A stretch of 64,000 nucleotides of DNA, taken from NCBI RefSeq assembly GCF_042100115.1, contig NC_091277.1:2666001-2730000 (forward strand), written 5' to 3'. Shown here one piece after another: positions 36,486 to 49,100 of this stretch. Position 1 is the first letter of the stretch. Each line of letters starts with the position of its first letter. The stretch comes from Alternaria dauci (Eukaryota; Ascomycota; Dothideomycetes; Pleosporales; Pleosporaceae). A program made the translations under genes and the position numbers. Below the pieces are notes generated by a model. It was not told the origin of the DNA. It worked only from the letters and a program-made list of their open reading frames with translations, and did no database searches.

Positions 36486-37556
36486 CGAAGAGTTATAGAG
36501 AGAGTAGGAGGAGTCTAACCTGCAATTAGAGGAGAAAACAGAAGAAAGAGCGCGCCGAACCAGTATTAGTTAAGGTAAATTATCTAAAGAAGCTGCCCTT
36601 CTACCTGAGAGGGGATTAGAGCTTATATCTACCTCGCCTCTTACCACGTGACCAACTACTACACTACAATATATAGAGAGATGTAATTAAAAGATAGTTT
36701 TAAGCTAATATAAATGTAAAAGCGTAGAAGTGCAATTACTGTTATTATCTTTTTCTCTAGTATCGTCCACACACTTGCCTGACAAACTCCTACGGTAATG
36801 GAAATGCCTAGTTGCGTTCGCTTCGCGGGCCGAATAGATGCAGCTTTTCCGCCTTGAACGTCGGCGGTCAGTTCTTATCATTCGCGTCTTGCGTGCATCG
36901 CTTTTCGACCCGGCGCCATCGCATCGAGCCCACCAGTTAGCACGAAATCCTTCAATGTATATTTGGTGTACAAGAAGTCACTATACTCTATAGAGGTAGC
37001 CACAGGTGGAGTTAGGTTGATGAGTCACCACGCTGCAGCATGTCAGCGACCCCACTATCGTAAACCTTTCGCCCCCATCGTCCGTTGAGCTCAGGCGCGA
37101 TCGCATCACGTAGCGAACACAATTTATCGAGCCAATCGATGCAATTTCTTCCTTCACGCTTGCTGCTACCGGTATGCTGGGCCGATGTAGGGCGCATGAG
37201 GCTTAACGATAAGAAGTGGCTATGTTTAGGTCTCTTAACGAAAAACTTCGTTACGGCAACCTCTACTCCGCAAAAACACACAAGCTCGAATGCTAATGAC
37301 GCCTTGTACACGATACCGCGCTGGACGGCCAAGTTCCATAGCAAGCGTCCGGAATAGCAACAATGGTCGCAGCCTGGAAGCCGGTGGAAACCAAGGTAAT
37401 TGTTCCGTGGCAGAATTTCGTCGAGCATCTATATGTTCTGTGAGGGCCACGATCAACGATTGTCACAGCTACGAAAACATCAAGGCCGCATTCTCTGAGG
37501 TTCAGGCACTGTAACCTAAAAGTTCTTTGGAGAAATCAAACTACTCCATCTCTATC
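36486..37556. other. Transition from repeat block to gene space; no gene seen
   Basis: CA and TG dinucleotides return between 36485 and 36540 and composition becomes balanced. The open frames present (for example 37012-37428 on the minus strand) overlap each other on both strands and match nothing that I recognise. The last few hundred bases presumably hold the promoter of the DUF7703 gene. Confidence 0.5.
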
Positions 37557-38630
37557 ATGGGCTCACCAAACTCCTGCCAGGTCGCTGGTGAAGAAATCAC
37601 AAAGTATGTATCGCTTGCATCGCACTTTCAATATGCTCACAACTCCCATAGCTTCTTCATCACGTTCGGTTGCTTGGCGATTTGGTCTACTTTGACTCTG
37701 ACTATTCGTCTCTTCACTACCTTGAAGAAGCGTTCCGGAGTATACTTTTATTCCATCTTGGTCGCTACATGGGGTTTGACCATACGTCAAGTCGGCAACT
37801 TTATTCAACGATATGCACAGAGGTGCCCGTGGCAGGTTGGATTTACAATGCAACAGATCGGGTGGGCTGGCATGATTACCGGATTTTCAATGGTACTCTA
37901 CAGCCGGCTCACTGTAATCATGCAAAGTCACAAGGCGCGACGGACCCTGCTTGGCATGATCATCTTCAACGGATTGGTGTGGCACACAGTCATGACCACA
38001 GTGCTAGCAGGCAAGAAGACCATGAAATCTGCAGGAAATGCAAGTGGTAAGTAGTCCTTCCAATTCGGATATGATGAGCAATACTGAATCTGTACATTAG
38101 GCACACGCGCATGGCAGCATGTTGAAGACCGTGTCGAGAAGATCCAAGTCGTGACGTTTGCTCTCCAGGACATTATTCTTTCCTACTTCTATCTACGCGC
38201 AGCATACCAATACCTGAAGGGCCGGTTCACCAAGTCGAGCAAGACACGAAGCGTTATGTGTCTCCTTTTGCTCGTTCAGCTCGTTGCCATATCCATCGAT
38301 GCCGCCATCGTCTATATGGATTGTGCAGGTTATCTGCAACTCAAGTTCATCGTCTTCAGCTTTGCTTATGCTGTAAAGTTAGAGCTGGAGTTTGTGGCGC
38401 TCAACCAATTGGTGGAGCTGAGTAGGATGGGTATGCCAGGAAAGGTTTCTATGAATTTGGGGGCTGCTAAGACGGATGAGAACGAGGTAGCGGTGAACAA
38501 GATGCCGAGTACCGCGATCCGGTCACTTTCATTGGCGAAGATGGAATCAGGCGACACTCTGTTGGATACGCGACCGTGTGCGTCGCAGAGCTTGGATTTC
38601 ATCACTACACCACGACAGATGGAGGCATGA
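37557..38630 (+). CDS. DUF7703-family integral membrane protein
   Basis: A predicted 339-residue protein from two exons, 37557-38046 and 38101-38630, separated by a 54-bp intron (GTAAGT...ACATTAG). Splicing gives NASGTRAWQHVEDRVEKIQV across the junction. The first ATG in frame is at 37557; upstream codons in the frame begin only with TTG. Seven hydrophobic segments are visible. Landmarks of the fungal DUF7703 family are GVYFYSILVATWGL, QQIGWAGMITGFSMVLYSRL, the EKIQV...LQD segment before helix five, and KLELEFVALNQLVEL after helix seven, followed by a polar cytoplasmic tail of about 75 residues. Members are seven-helix plasma-membrane proteins of unknown function in Pezizomycotina. It is the first gene to the right of the repeat block and shows no sign of RIP. 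Confidence 0.85.
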
Positions 38631-40538
38631 ATACCGCAAATACATATAAAAGGAAAGCATTAACCAGAAGCGTACTGCTAATTCTATCGAAATTTTCCAG
38701 CCAAACCATATCTGGCTTCGCTAATCGGATGTAGCCGTGCTTATCGTGGGGGCCGTTTGCGCCTCGATCCGCTTTACCCGGGCTATGCTGTAAAACGAAA
38801 GACCACGAAACTCGGGGCAAACCGGAGCAAAATACAAGAGTCTCTGAAAAATTCTGTCTTCTGAATAATGTAAGAAAATTTGGGGTGTTACCATTTTTTC
38901 TTCCGCCAATCACACCTATCTTGATTGTTCATAGTATTCCGAGAACCTACAACTAACAACAAGCCAGGTACAAGTATGGGAATCTGTATAGGCTACGCTC
39001 AAAAGGAAGCTCTCAGATGAGAAGTTTCGCAAACAAAGAAGTCGACACGATACTGCAGGGATTCGGTACCATCTTGGTAGTTACTTGTCAGTCAATAACA
39101 TAGACGTGGCTGCCCACAGATATTTACTTGAAAATGCACAAGTGAGTGGGGTTGGCCAACTACAGATCCTGCTGTAACGGCTAGATATTGAGAGGTCGAA
39201 GAGGTCGCCTGAAAGACAGGTATAGTTGGTTCGCAATGAATTCCCAGTGCAAAATAAAGTGTGATAATTTCGCCCCTGATCCTCACTGCGTTTGGGTTGA
39301 GGTTCGCTCCGCTTACCACTCATAGCAAGGAAGTCTCCCGAGTGAAACGGTGAGATTGTTCTCTAGGACAAGTGGCTTTCAATTCCACCGCCTGCTTTGG
39401 ACTGGCTTCGACTGGCTGTAAGCTCCTGACTCAAACTATTGGTCCCAGAGACGAAACCAACGCCCTCGTCACGAGGTATGGTTCAAAGTGCGTTCTGCAA
39501 GTTTGAATCCAGGCTAGCTCTCCCGTTGTAGATATCACGCGATGTAAGGTCGTAAGCCGCCAGGACATTAACCAATAACAGTTCCCAACATACCAGGCAT
39601 TCCGCGAGCGGGAACGCACATTCTTACTTCGCAGGTTCGTAAGCAGAGTCGTAGCAGGGTCAAGCACCGCGCACGGATACGTTGGAGAAAGTGTAGCGAG
39701 CCGCCAAGCAGATGTATTGACGGACTTCCGATGGCACGGAAGTTTCCCTTTTACCGTAGGCAGCCAATCAAAACGTTAGCGTAAGGACTACCAGCTCACC
39801 GGTGCTTGCAATCAAGAGTTTTGCCGATCTGACCGATAGTTCGGCGAGTACATGATCGTCACAAGAATCAACCATTGCCGAGAATCCGATCGGCTTTGTG
39901 GGGGTGGAGCAATGATCGCTCCAAGGGGTTGAATGTTAGGTACCATCCAGTGTACCGGTAGATGCACCACTCTCTAGAGCTGCGTCGAGCCGCCCTGCAA
40001 CGCCGTGGCGCAATAACCCGAGTTACTCATCGTGGATATCGCGTACATAACCATTTTGTGGGTACTCAAATACAGGTCCTTTCTGTCCCTTGTGATCGAG
40101 ATATCGATATAGTAGATCAGTTAGAGTAAGCATCGTGAGATCGCTCAGTACTACTTCACCAGCGGTCAGGATAGCAATTTCTGTTATATCTCATTTCTTC
40201 CTTGTGCGCAAACATAGCCCCACTGACTGCGTCGAATCGGTTTCGTGATTATGCCCTAATCCCCCTTCCACCGGCAAAATGAAGTTGACATCAACGGCAC
40301 ACGTCGTAGGACGACCGACTAAGTTTCAAGACATAAGTAGGTTCGGCAAACTTGTACAACCTCGCCCGTGCGCTTATCCTTAATAGCTTCTAGATCGAAC
40401 CCTGCGCTCTACACTAACACATCTGCCCTTGATCGTCGCAGCTGGCTTCCTGATATAATCCGTGTACAACAACAACTCGTCAGATTTGGAGAGCAATGGT
40501 TGTTGTCCGTGCACATCATTGTAAATCGTCTTGTCAGA
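38631..40538. other. 1.9-kb intergenic region, nothing identified
   Basis: Balanced composition without RIP signature. Short open frames (39081-39323, 39431-39667 on the minus strand) overlap in several phases and have no recognisable motif. No tRNA-like fold or repeat was seen. It should contain the 3' end of the DUF7703 transcript and the promoter of the receptor gene. Confidence 0.5.
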
Positions 40539-42282
40539 ATGCTCCTTCTGTCTCTCCACCGAGTGTATGCCTTCGTGCTGCTGGCCAGCTTATTCTGCTT
40601 CACGACGCATGCTGCCTCATTAGATGATGGAGCATTGGATGCGTTGAGCCAGATTCCACCGTGCGCCGTAAGATACGTCCCGCATCAGAGGAGACCTCTT
40701 GCAGCTAACCGTCGCAACAGCTGCAATGCATCACTGAAAATGTGCCTGATATCGGCTGTGCGCTTCTCGACTTGAAATGCCAATGCAGTTCCAAGAATTC
40801 GACCAGGATTTTGCAACCATGCCTAGAAAAGCAGTGCAGTTACGATGAGACCTTCGGTATGTTCATCGCAGTGATCGAGAGAAATAACACTAACGGATTT
40901 GCAGCTACGCTCCGCGCCCAAGCATCTATCTGCAATAGACCGCACGATAACCTATCAACCTCAATCCGGATCGTGGCATATGTGACTGGAATCATACCAA
41001 TCATTGTGATTGGGATGCGCTTTGGCTCCCGATGTGTGGGCGGTAACAAGCTTTGGTGGGACGATTGGCTCCATCTAGCAGCAGTTGTAGGTATTCGAAG
41101 AGAAATTCAGTTTCATCGTACTCACAGTCGTCCAGATCTTGGTTATTCCTATGACTGTTGCCCTCGTATTCAACATCCAAGCTGGAATCGGCCATCATAT
41201 ATGGGATCTGACATATCCACGCGTTGTGGCGATTGGAAGATGGAGTATGCATTCATCTGCCAACTCCAATAAGAATGTACTGACTGTAGTCAGCCTATAT
41301 TGCTACTATATTCTGGGGTGTCGAACTACTCCTGATAAAGTACAGCATCCTCTGTCTATACATTCGCATCTTCCCCAACCTCTGGTTGAAGCGGACAGTC
41401 TTCGCCTTTATGGTTTTCACGGCTCTGTTTAACCTGCCTCTGATATCTCTAGCTGCATTCCAATGCATTCCAGTTCGTGCTATCTGGGACCTGGAAGAGC
41501 AAGGAACCGCGAAATGCATTGATTATATCGCCGTCCTGAGGCTGACGGTCGTATACGAAATCATTGCTGAAACCATCCTCTTCAGTCTTCCTATCCCGAT
41601 CGTATGGAAGTTGCAAATGAAGACCGCAAAGAAGATTCAGCTACTTGTCTTCTTCAGTCTTGGTATCTGGTAAGTCTTGTCTTCAAAAAACCCGATTCGT
41701 CTAGTCTGACCCTTCTCCAGTGTTATTGTCATGTCCATCATACGCCTGCCGTTTTTACCAGGTGTTGTCGACACCACCGACCCAACCTACACAGTGACTG
41801 GCACATCAATTACTGGATTCATCTCGAGTGCAATTGCACATATATGCGCTGCGGTCCCCACTGTCAGAAACTTGATACGGTTCTGCCAGAATGGGTTCAA
41901 GATGCCCACGAAGGATTCTTCAAGTTACGCCCCGAACACTAGCGCCTACAACTCCACAAGCAAGCGAAGCTACAGGTCATTGGAAGACAAAAAGAACGGC
42001 CTTTTAACAGCACAACAGCGCAGCAAAGCCTCATCGCGCGATACAAAGGACCCATATAGGCTTTCTGCGATCTTGGATGTTGAAGATGATGACAGAGTCG
42101 TGGAGCTGTGTGCGATGGACTTTCCAACTCACGCGGATGAACCAGCTGATGAGGAAAGGGGTAGAAGAGAATGGGAGAGTGGATCGACTTTGCGCATGGA
42201 GGAACAGCTTCCTACTACTGTTCACGTATCTCCGTCACTTGAGTTGGACGACTCGGCGTCTTCAAGGTCTATACTTCGATAA
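40539..42282 (+). CDS. CFEM-domain Pth11-like G-protein-coupled receptor
   Basis: A 497-residue protein from six exons: 40539-40667, 40721-40856, 40905-41086, 41136-41244, 41294-41669 and 41721-42282. Introns are 48-53 bp with GT...AG ends and mostly CTAAC- or CTGAC-like branch sites. Residues 1-28 form a signal peptide. Residues 42-98 hold all eight cysteines of a CFEM domain (42, 46, 56, 63, 65, 77, 82, 98) with the conserved Asp at 60. The last spacing, fifteen residues, is right only when the 48-bp second intron is removed. Seven membrane helices follow (WWDDWLHLAAV, IPMTVALVFN, LLLIKYSILCLYIRIF, AFMVFTALFNLPLISL and others), typical of the rhodopsin-like domain of Pth11-type receptors. 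A Ser/Thr- and acid-rich tail of about 150 residues is cytoplasmic. In plant pathogens such receptors sense surfaces or host cues; here that role is inferred. The gene converges with the HET gene. Confidence 0.9.
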
Positions 42283-42487
42283 CGCTTATACACATTCTCA
42301 GCGCCCTAGGCTGAGGTGCGGTTGAATGTGCAAGTGTTATATTGAGAGATTATAAGCTAAGCTTCGTTGCGCATCGTCTTGCATTCCTGTATGACGTTGT
42401 GTACCTGTTATCAACGCTTTGGTCTTGTGGAAGACCGGTTCATTATGAGCGAAGCAGTTGCTATCATGGTATCATTCCGAGGACTCT

Positions 42488-44767
42488 TCACAGGACTGTG
42501 ACTACATAATTGCCGTGACAATCTTCGTCCTGGAAGAGGTGAGAGTCGAGTGGTTTCCCATATGCCTCAAACTGCTGCCGGAGTGTTTGGACATCCATCT
42601 CATCACCGCCTGGTATCGAAACCTCCACGATGCCAACTCGTCGATAAACACCGCGATCTGGTCCAGGCAACAGATTCAGAAGTAGACACATTATAGTTCC
42701 ACACTGAGTGTAATTCTCCTCCTTTATCGTTTCCTTGTAACAAAGTATTGGCATGATCAGAATACTGTCCAGAAAAGCCTTGATTTGTTTATCTTCCGTC
42801 ACCCATTCCCCCCAGGACGAGACTGGTACGATGTTGGCCTCGTGCTCTCGAAGATATGTTTCGAACCATGGATCCGGACAGAACTCGAGAACAAAGCCAT
42901 GCTCGTTTGATCCCTGGACTCTGCATCCTAATGACTCTTTGCTGCTCACAATCTCCAAAACGCGATAATCGCTTGGACAGGGTATAAGAGCGCCGCGGAG
43001 CCGAAGCGGTGCTGTGTTTGTAATGCGAAGAAGTTCGACATCACAGATGTGATCTGCTTTGATGTTCCGCACGCCATAACTCCATACGGCGGACTTGCCA
43101 CAGGCTACCCATGACCAGCTCGGGGCGTTCTCCCACGTTGGCATGGATAGAGGTTGTTGGGGTGCGTCGCGATCCTCGACCTGCTGAAACAGTATTCCGC
43201 GATGAAGATCTCTGTTCCATAGCCCATATTCGCTGTCGTCCCCGAGATAGTGTACAAATTCCTTGGTAATACCAGCCAAGGCAGGGAGACGATCCGTAGC
43301 GAATGTGATATGACGGCGCGAGTAGTCTTCGATAACATCGAACCAGCTGTTGTAGAGAGAGTTCTGGTGCTTGTTAGTCTACAGGACCGACTTGAGATCT
43401 CAACTCAAGTGACCGAAACTGACATTGGTGCTGGGAACATCATCGAGCTTGAACTTCCAGCTGCTATCGGTCCTTTCTCGAAACAAGCTTTCCAAAGGCG
43501 TGTTCAGCCATCCAAGAGGCCAAACTTCGTTCGCGACTGTGCATTTGCATTCCCAATATGCTTGGTCGTTCCCAAAGTGTATGGTGCGAGTTGCCTGCTC
43601 ATTAGCGCATGGATATGATCGTTTATCGTAGGGGTACACACAAGTAGTTGTTCTTGTAACGTCCAAGCTCGGAGGAAAATCGGGCCCCTTCTCATCTCCT
43701 GCCACGGGTCTTCGTGTATCAAGTGGTACGCTTTTCCAGAAGCATGCTGTGAAGGCGAGTGTCTTTGTTGCGCAACCTTGTCCACTAAAGTGACAGGCAC
43801 TGGATCTGAGCTAATACAACGCTGGTCCAGTACAAAGCCCTGCAGTGGATCAGGAAACCCAGAAGCGGAAACATTACAGGTAGCGTATCTGTAAACTTCA
43901 TGCATCAGACGCGACTCTCGTTTCCAGTCCTCGGCATCATCCTGCACGATGCACAGAGAATCAATCCAGATATACTGAAACCCCAGATTCACTGTCGCGA
44001 AGAGCGCGTCTTGGAACGTCCTGGATAGGCTGCCTACGGGAAGCGATGATTCAAATGAATTCAGATTATTGCGAGTCGTTGTCAAAAACTTGACACCACC
44101 CCAGCAATGCGAGAGAGTGAGGTATGGTGTTTCTGTGGGTAGCTTGTCTGTGTGACATATGTTCGCTACAATGTCGGAAGCGTTACCGGTTGGCTGAACA
44201 GATACTAGCCTAGTTGGCAACACTTTTTCATCTGATGACAATTGGCACTCGACATGCTCGGAGCAGCATTTGTTGATCCAACGACTGATCGAAGAGAATG
44301 TTTTTGTGGACCTGATTGATGGATCTAGCTTCGTACGCACGATTTCTGAATGTGAGTCTGGATCGATTAGTCGCGGGCTTTGCCGCTTAGAATATGATAT
44401 ATCCATTACCTTCGTTGATTGATCCCAACATCCAGAACGCACTGGTACTAGAATGATCTCCCCGCGCATCATATACATAGATGTTCAGCTGCAGCCCGTC
44501 GCAAGCAGACATGACCTGCTCATCGATATAGTCGTCCCACTTGTACATAGTATGGTTGACGGATCGGGACGCGCGATGCTCTTGTGATCTAGACCACGCG
44601 TGATCTCTGAGAGTCCAACTGCACATGTAACAGCCTTGTTCAGCTGCTTGGAATAGTGATTCACTATCAGCATGATGTGTTCTCTGGCTCGATACGTCGC
44701 CCGTATCTGCTTCAGAGAAAATTTCTTCACACCTTACACACAACCTGCTCTTCAAGGCCATCGCCAT
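42488..44767 (-). CDS. HET-domain (heterokaryon incompatibility) protein
   Basis: A 706-residue protein from four exons read on the minus strand: 44767-44410, 44357-43642, 43594-43424 and 43363-42488. The introns of 52, 47 and 60 bp restore one frame through three otherwise separate open frames. An N-terminal Cys pair (LCVRCEEIF, residue 10) and a later CCSEHVEC cluster (150-157) precede the HET domain. The domain itself shows YLTLSHCWGG (198-207), GFQYIWIDSLCIVQDD (245-260), DW and E before MHEVYRYA, and RAWTLQEQLL (349-358). Downstream, the joined exon reads FDVIEDYSRR...DRLPALAGI, the usual end of this family, then YGLWNRDL and a beta-rich tail. HET proteins trigger programmed cell death after fusion of unlike hyphae; partner and trigger cannot be read here. 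The gene is intact and lies 6 kb from the repeat block. Confidence 0.9.
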
Positions 44768-46178
44768 AGAGGATCTCCTTTCCAGGGTAAGACTGCACTG
44801 GGCTTGGTGCCGCGGTCAATGATGTGCGCGTCCTTCACGTGGATGTCGTACAGATGGAGGCTCAAAAATAAGTAATAAGAAGCTAAGGATTCAACTGCTC
44901 GCTCGAAAACGCGGAATGACCGATCCGAGAGAGCTTCGCTGCGCGTAGCTTCAATGCCTCCAGCTCACATAACGCTGCGCAGCTAACCCACGAGTGTGTA
45001 ACGTCGCTTTTCAGTCCCTTGGTGGAGGCCTATTGTATCGCGGTAATCATTTGGTTGTGCCGAATAGGCGATGTGCTGGAATGTGAGAGAGGAGAAGAGA
45101 CGACACTCACAAACGTGGTGGCGGGGCGGGGTGAAGAGGGCCGGGGTCGAGCGCCGGTTCTCCGACCTCCGTCTGATGGGAGCGCGTGCCACCGAAGCCG
45201 CCCGCCCATCCAAAATCTTACATCAACAAATCAATCCTCGTCCTTCTTCTCGTAAATAGCAAAACAACGACGTCCTGATAATGGTTTGGCAGATACACCA
45301 CACCATGTATTAGCTCTTGCAATCGCTGGCGGTGCGATGATTGCAGTTGTTCACAAGCCTCCGCTATCGCACCATGCAGAAAGAGCCAAAGTTCCGCGCT
45401 GTTAATATCGCTTTCGCTAATACTACCTGGCGGATATTGACTTCTTTCCGGCTGAAGTTCCTTCATCTCGAAGCGTGTGCAAGAAGTGTTGCTCGTCTCA
45501 GTATATCCTCATCCCTTACCGCCCTCCCATGGCGCGCTACAAGATCGCGTCAACATGAATTTTTCAATCGAGAGACACTGTATGCTAGTAACAAGCCGCA
45601 AGATGTCGAAAATTCTGATAGTAGATTGTTATCGGGAAAAGTCAACACGGCTTTGATGCAGGTATTTGTTGACTATGCCACGTGACGAGACAACGTGCTG
45701 AGGCCGGATTGGTACAATAATGCGGACATGTTTGCAAGGATTAAAGGACGATCATCTAGACGCTTGGGTCTGGAAAAGACCATAAATTTCTTGCAATTAA
45801 CCCTTCCAATTGCTCGAGCCTGGACTACTTCACAAATCAGCGCACTTGTTTCTTCGTCCTGCAGGCGGAAGTCTTAATTAGTCTCGTTGACCATTTTTTA
45901 CAACTTGTATATTGTCCCAATGCTCTATGGTTATTGTGCTAGTCTCCGTGAAAATGCGTATTATATGTAATAAAAGGCCGGGTATCAGCATGTACATCCT
46001 GATATCGTTCAGCATCAAAAAAGAAGACCGAAAGTCGCTCCAACATATGCTATGCAACAAAGGAAAAGACCTGAAAGAAATCTCCAGAGAATATTCTCAA
46101 AAACGAAAGAAGGAAAGAATAAAAACCCAAAGCGTTTATACACAAGAAAATCGCATCTCTACGCACCATCCGCCAACA
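44768..46178. other. Intergenic region between the HET and ankyrin genes
   Basis: It contains the HET promoter on the left and the ankyrin gene's 3' untranslated region on the right. Only one small open frame on the minus strand (45218-45466) looks possibly coding and is listed separately. Nothing else is recognisable. Confidence 0.5.
45218..45466 (-). CDS. Small hypothetical ORF, possible gene remnant
   Basis: An 82-codon frame that starts with ATG at 45466. Its middle part (SAELWLFLHGAIAEACEQLQ, then SSHRQRLQELIHGVVYLP) is an amphipathic helical stretch with natural composition. It resembles the W/L-rich start of fungal DUF3632-type proteins, but those are about three times longer and I see no continuation in either direction that I can splice on. 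The last 20 residues look random. It could be a remnant, one exon of a gene I failed to assemble, or chance. Confidence 0.3.
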   Translation of the reverse strand: MKELQPERSQYPPGSISESDINSAELWLFLHGAIAEACEQLQSSHRQRLQELIHGVVYLPNHYQDVVVLLFTRRRTRIDLLM

Positions 46179-49100
46179 TCACAACCCATCCATCACCCTC
46201 GTCAACGCCAACCAATCCGACAATTCCTCACCACTACTCTCCCTCTGCCCCGGCGTTGCTTTCGCGCTCAGATCCGGGCTACTCAACTTTTCGTTCACCA
46301 TTTCCAAATCCAAGATACCCATTACACTACTCCGCCTCTCGCTCAGTCCGCTATCCACGCGCGCCGCAGTCGTCCGGCGCTGGATCGAAGCGGGTAATGC
46401 AACGACGGGTCGTGGATCCATCATATTATTAAACTCTGTGCTGAAGAAATCGGGGCTAGCGAGGATGTGTGGGGAGGGAATAGCGAGGGGTCGGATGGGG
46501 AGTTCGAGGTTGTTACTTTGTTGTTGCTTGGAGGCGGGCGGTGTGCTGATGCGGAGACGGAAGAAAGAGGCGTGTCTTGGCTTTGGTAGGTTGTCGAGAG
46601 GCGCGGGTGGAGATTTTGACTTGTTGAAGAGGGACGAAGCTTTTCGGGACAGGAAAGATGATTTTCGAGTGGTGAGCGGCGGCGATGTGGGCATTGGGGC
46701 TGGTAGCGCGGGTTGTTCACGAAGCGGTTTCGCGGAGGCTTCTTCGTTGGCTTTTAGGATGCGAGCTTCTGCTTCTAGCTCTCGGAGCTTTTTTGCTTTT
46801 GCTTCTTCCTCCTTTAACTGCTGGATCTTCGCTTCGTGCGCTGCGATTGCTGCGGTTTTCTTTCGTTGGTCTTCCTCGGCTGCATTCTCCTTCTCTTCAG
46901 CGGCTTTGAGCATGTCTACTATCAAGCTCTTCTCTCCCTCAGGGAGTGCCTCAGCTACGCATGAGACTGGCGTCAAGTCTTTCGCGTTCTTTGCGTTCGC
47001 TTTAGCACCCTCGCGTAGCAGAGAGGCAATGATCTTGTCACACCCACCGACAGCTGCTGCATGGAGAGGACTGTTCTTCTCCACATCGGGCACGTCCGTC
47101 TTAGCGCCGTGCCGAAGCAATGAATTGGAAATTTCCCAATCTCCACGCTCAGCAGCCATGTGAAGTGGTGTTCGTCCATCCATGTCGACGCTGTTCACAT
47201 CAGCTCCATGGAGCAGGAACTCTTGTACCACGTCGAAGCGATTGGCCATGACTGCCGAGTGCAACGGCAACCGAGCGTTGGAGAATGATGATGCAACTGT
47301 CAACTGCGCGCCCTTCGCTAGCAACAAGCTTATCACATCCAAAGTGACTTCTGGGTATTGTTCAAGCAGAAAGGTGAGGGGATGCTGAAGCAATACTGTG
47401 CTCTGCCTCGGAGTCGATGCTGATTGTGCCGATGGTGAGCTCCGTGGTATGCACGCGTTCGGATTAGCACCCGCATTCAAGACAACACAAAGGATTTCCA
47501 GCACGTAGTCCTCTGGCATCGGTGGTGTAAGAGTGATGTGTCGTAGGAGAGCCCACAGGAACGATATCCCCAACGCTGATCTGGGCAAGGCATTAACGTC
47601 TAGGCCCATTGCAATCATGTGTTCAAGATCCTTGACAGGCAACGTGGTAGAGAAGGCTGAGACTTCCGCTACAGAGTTGCTTGGCCGTCTTCGCAGTACT
47701 CCTGCGCGCTTGGTCCACTCGTACGCTGCAAAGAGTGTCAAGATCTGCTTATCAGCCTCAACAGTAGGCTGCAGCTCGCTGGCTCCGGGTACCCAATCTT
47801 GGAAGTTGAAAGTAGCGCCATGCTTAAGCAGTGCGTCGACAAAGATAGGCTTGCGCAACGTTACGGCGTAGGACAACGCATCATGGTTCTTGTGATCCTC
47901 GTGATTGACGCAATTCCGACTTGCCTTTCGATCCTGCTTCTGTACCAGTAGAGCCTCAACCACGGGCAGACCGTCCTCTGGAAGTTTTTTGACGGCAAGG
48001 ATGAGGGGCGTGGCACCCGATCGCTCACGCGTAGTCCTGCTGACACCACGTTCGCAGAATGGGTTGACGATGGCAGCAATATCTCTCCAGGTTGCTGGCT
48101 CTCGAGGTATGCTGCTGGCGATGAGGTGAAGAGGGTTCATACCATCCTCGTCCCAAGAGTTGATGCTTGGTGGTATCGTAAGAAGTGGTACCACGGACCA
48201 TTGGTGATGTTTGACAGCGAGGAGAAGCGGAGTGTTCTTGTCCTTGTCGCTGATGGCGGTGTTTGCACGAGCTCGTAGTAATGACTGTATAGTCTTCCCC
48301 AAGCCGTTCATCGCTGCGATATGTAGAGCTGTCTGTCCGTTCGCATTGGTCTTGCGTATGTCGGATGTCTTGATCAGGGGCTCCAGATCTGGTTCTTTGT
48401 CCTTCGTACTGTTCGTAGTGGCCTTGAGCAACGGCGTAAGATCGTCAGCGTCGGTTAGGTTGGGGTTCGCTCTGTGCCTTAGCAGCAGTTCGGTGCAGGA
48501 TCTGCTATGGGTAGCGAGATGCAAAGGTGTATCACCGTCTTGGTCTCGCGCATTGACTTCTGCACCGGCATCAATGAGCAATTTGGCAATCTTGGTATTG
48601 CTGAAACGCGTAGACACGACATGATGAAGCAGTGTCTTGCCGTCGGGGTACGTCACGGTAGCATCGGCGCCTTGCTCAAGTAGCGCACTCAAAATGGTGA
48701 ACATCGACTCCTTCTCCTGTGCCAATGGGCTTTCCAGGGTGGCCTGGAGTACAGTAAGACCCCTACGGTCACGGGCGGTAAGATCTGGGTTGCGCTTGAG
48801 CAGTGCAGTGATCACTGGCACTCCTGCACATTCCAGTGCTACGAAGATAGGTCGGAGGCCATTCGCTGTCTCTCGATCTGGATCCGAGTCTTTCTCCAGG
48901 AACATCTCCACCAGGCTAGCGTCGTTCCTATTGATTGCTTCTACAAGAACGTTAGATTCAGCACTGCAAGCTGCGGTGAAGACGTCGGCAATGAGGTCGT
49001 TGTTCATCGAGAAACGGCCTTGCGTTTTTTGCACATGTTTGAGTAGCATTTCTCTCTCCTTCTCGAGTTTGTTGCGCTTGCCATGGGCGGCATTGATGAT

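Noticed and set aside
36600..36674. tRNA-like sequence on the minus strand at the right edge of the repeat block
   Set aside because: A-box-like (tagtgtagtagttgg) and B-box-like (gctctaatcc) words have plausible spacing and a 3-bp D stem, but anticodon, T and acceptor stems do not pair. It might be a decayed tRNA or SINE head; not enough to annotate.
37012..37428. 138-codon minus-strand frame upstream of the DUF7703 gene
   Set aside because: It overlaps plus-strand frames of similar length, has no domain, signal peptide or membrane segment, and no sensible splice continuation.
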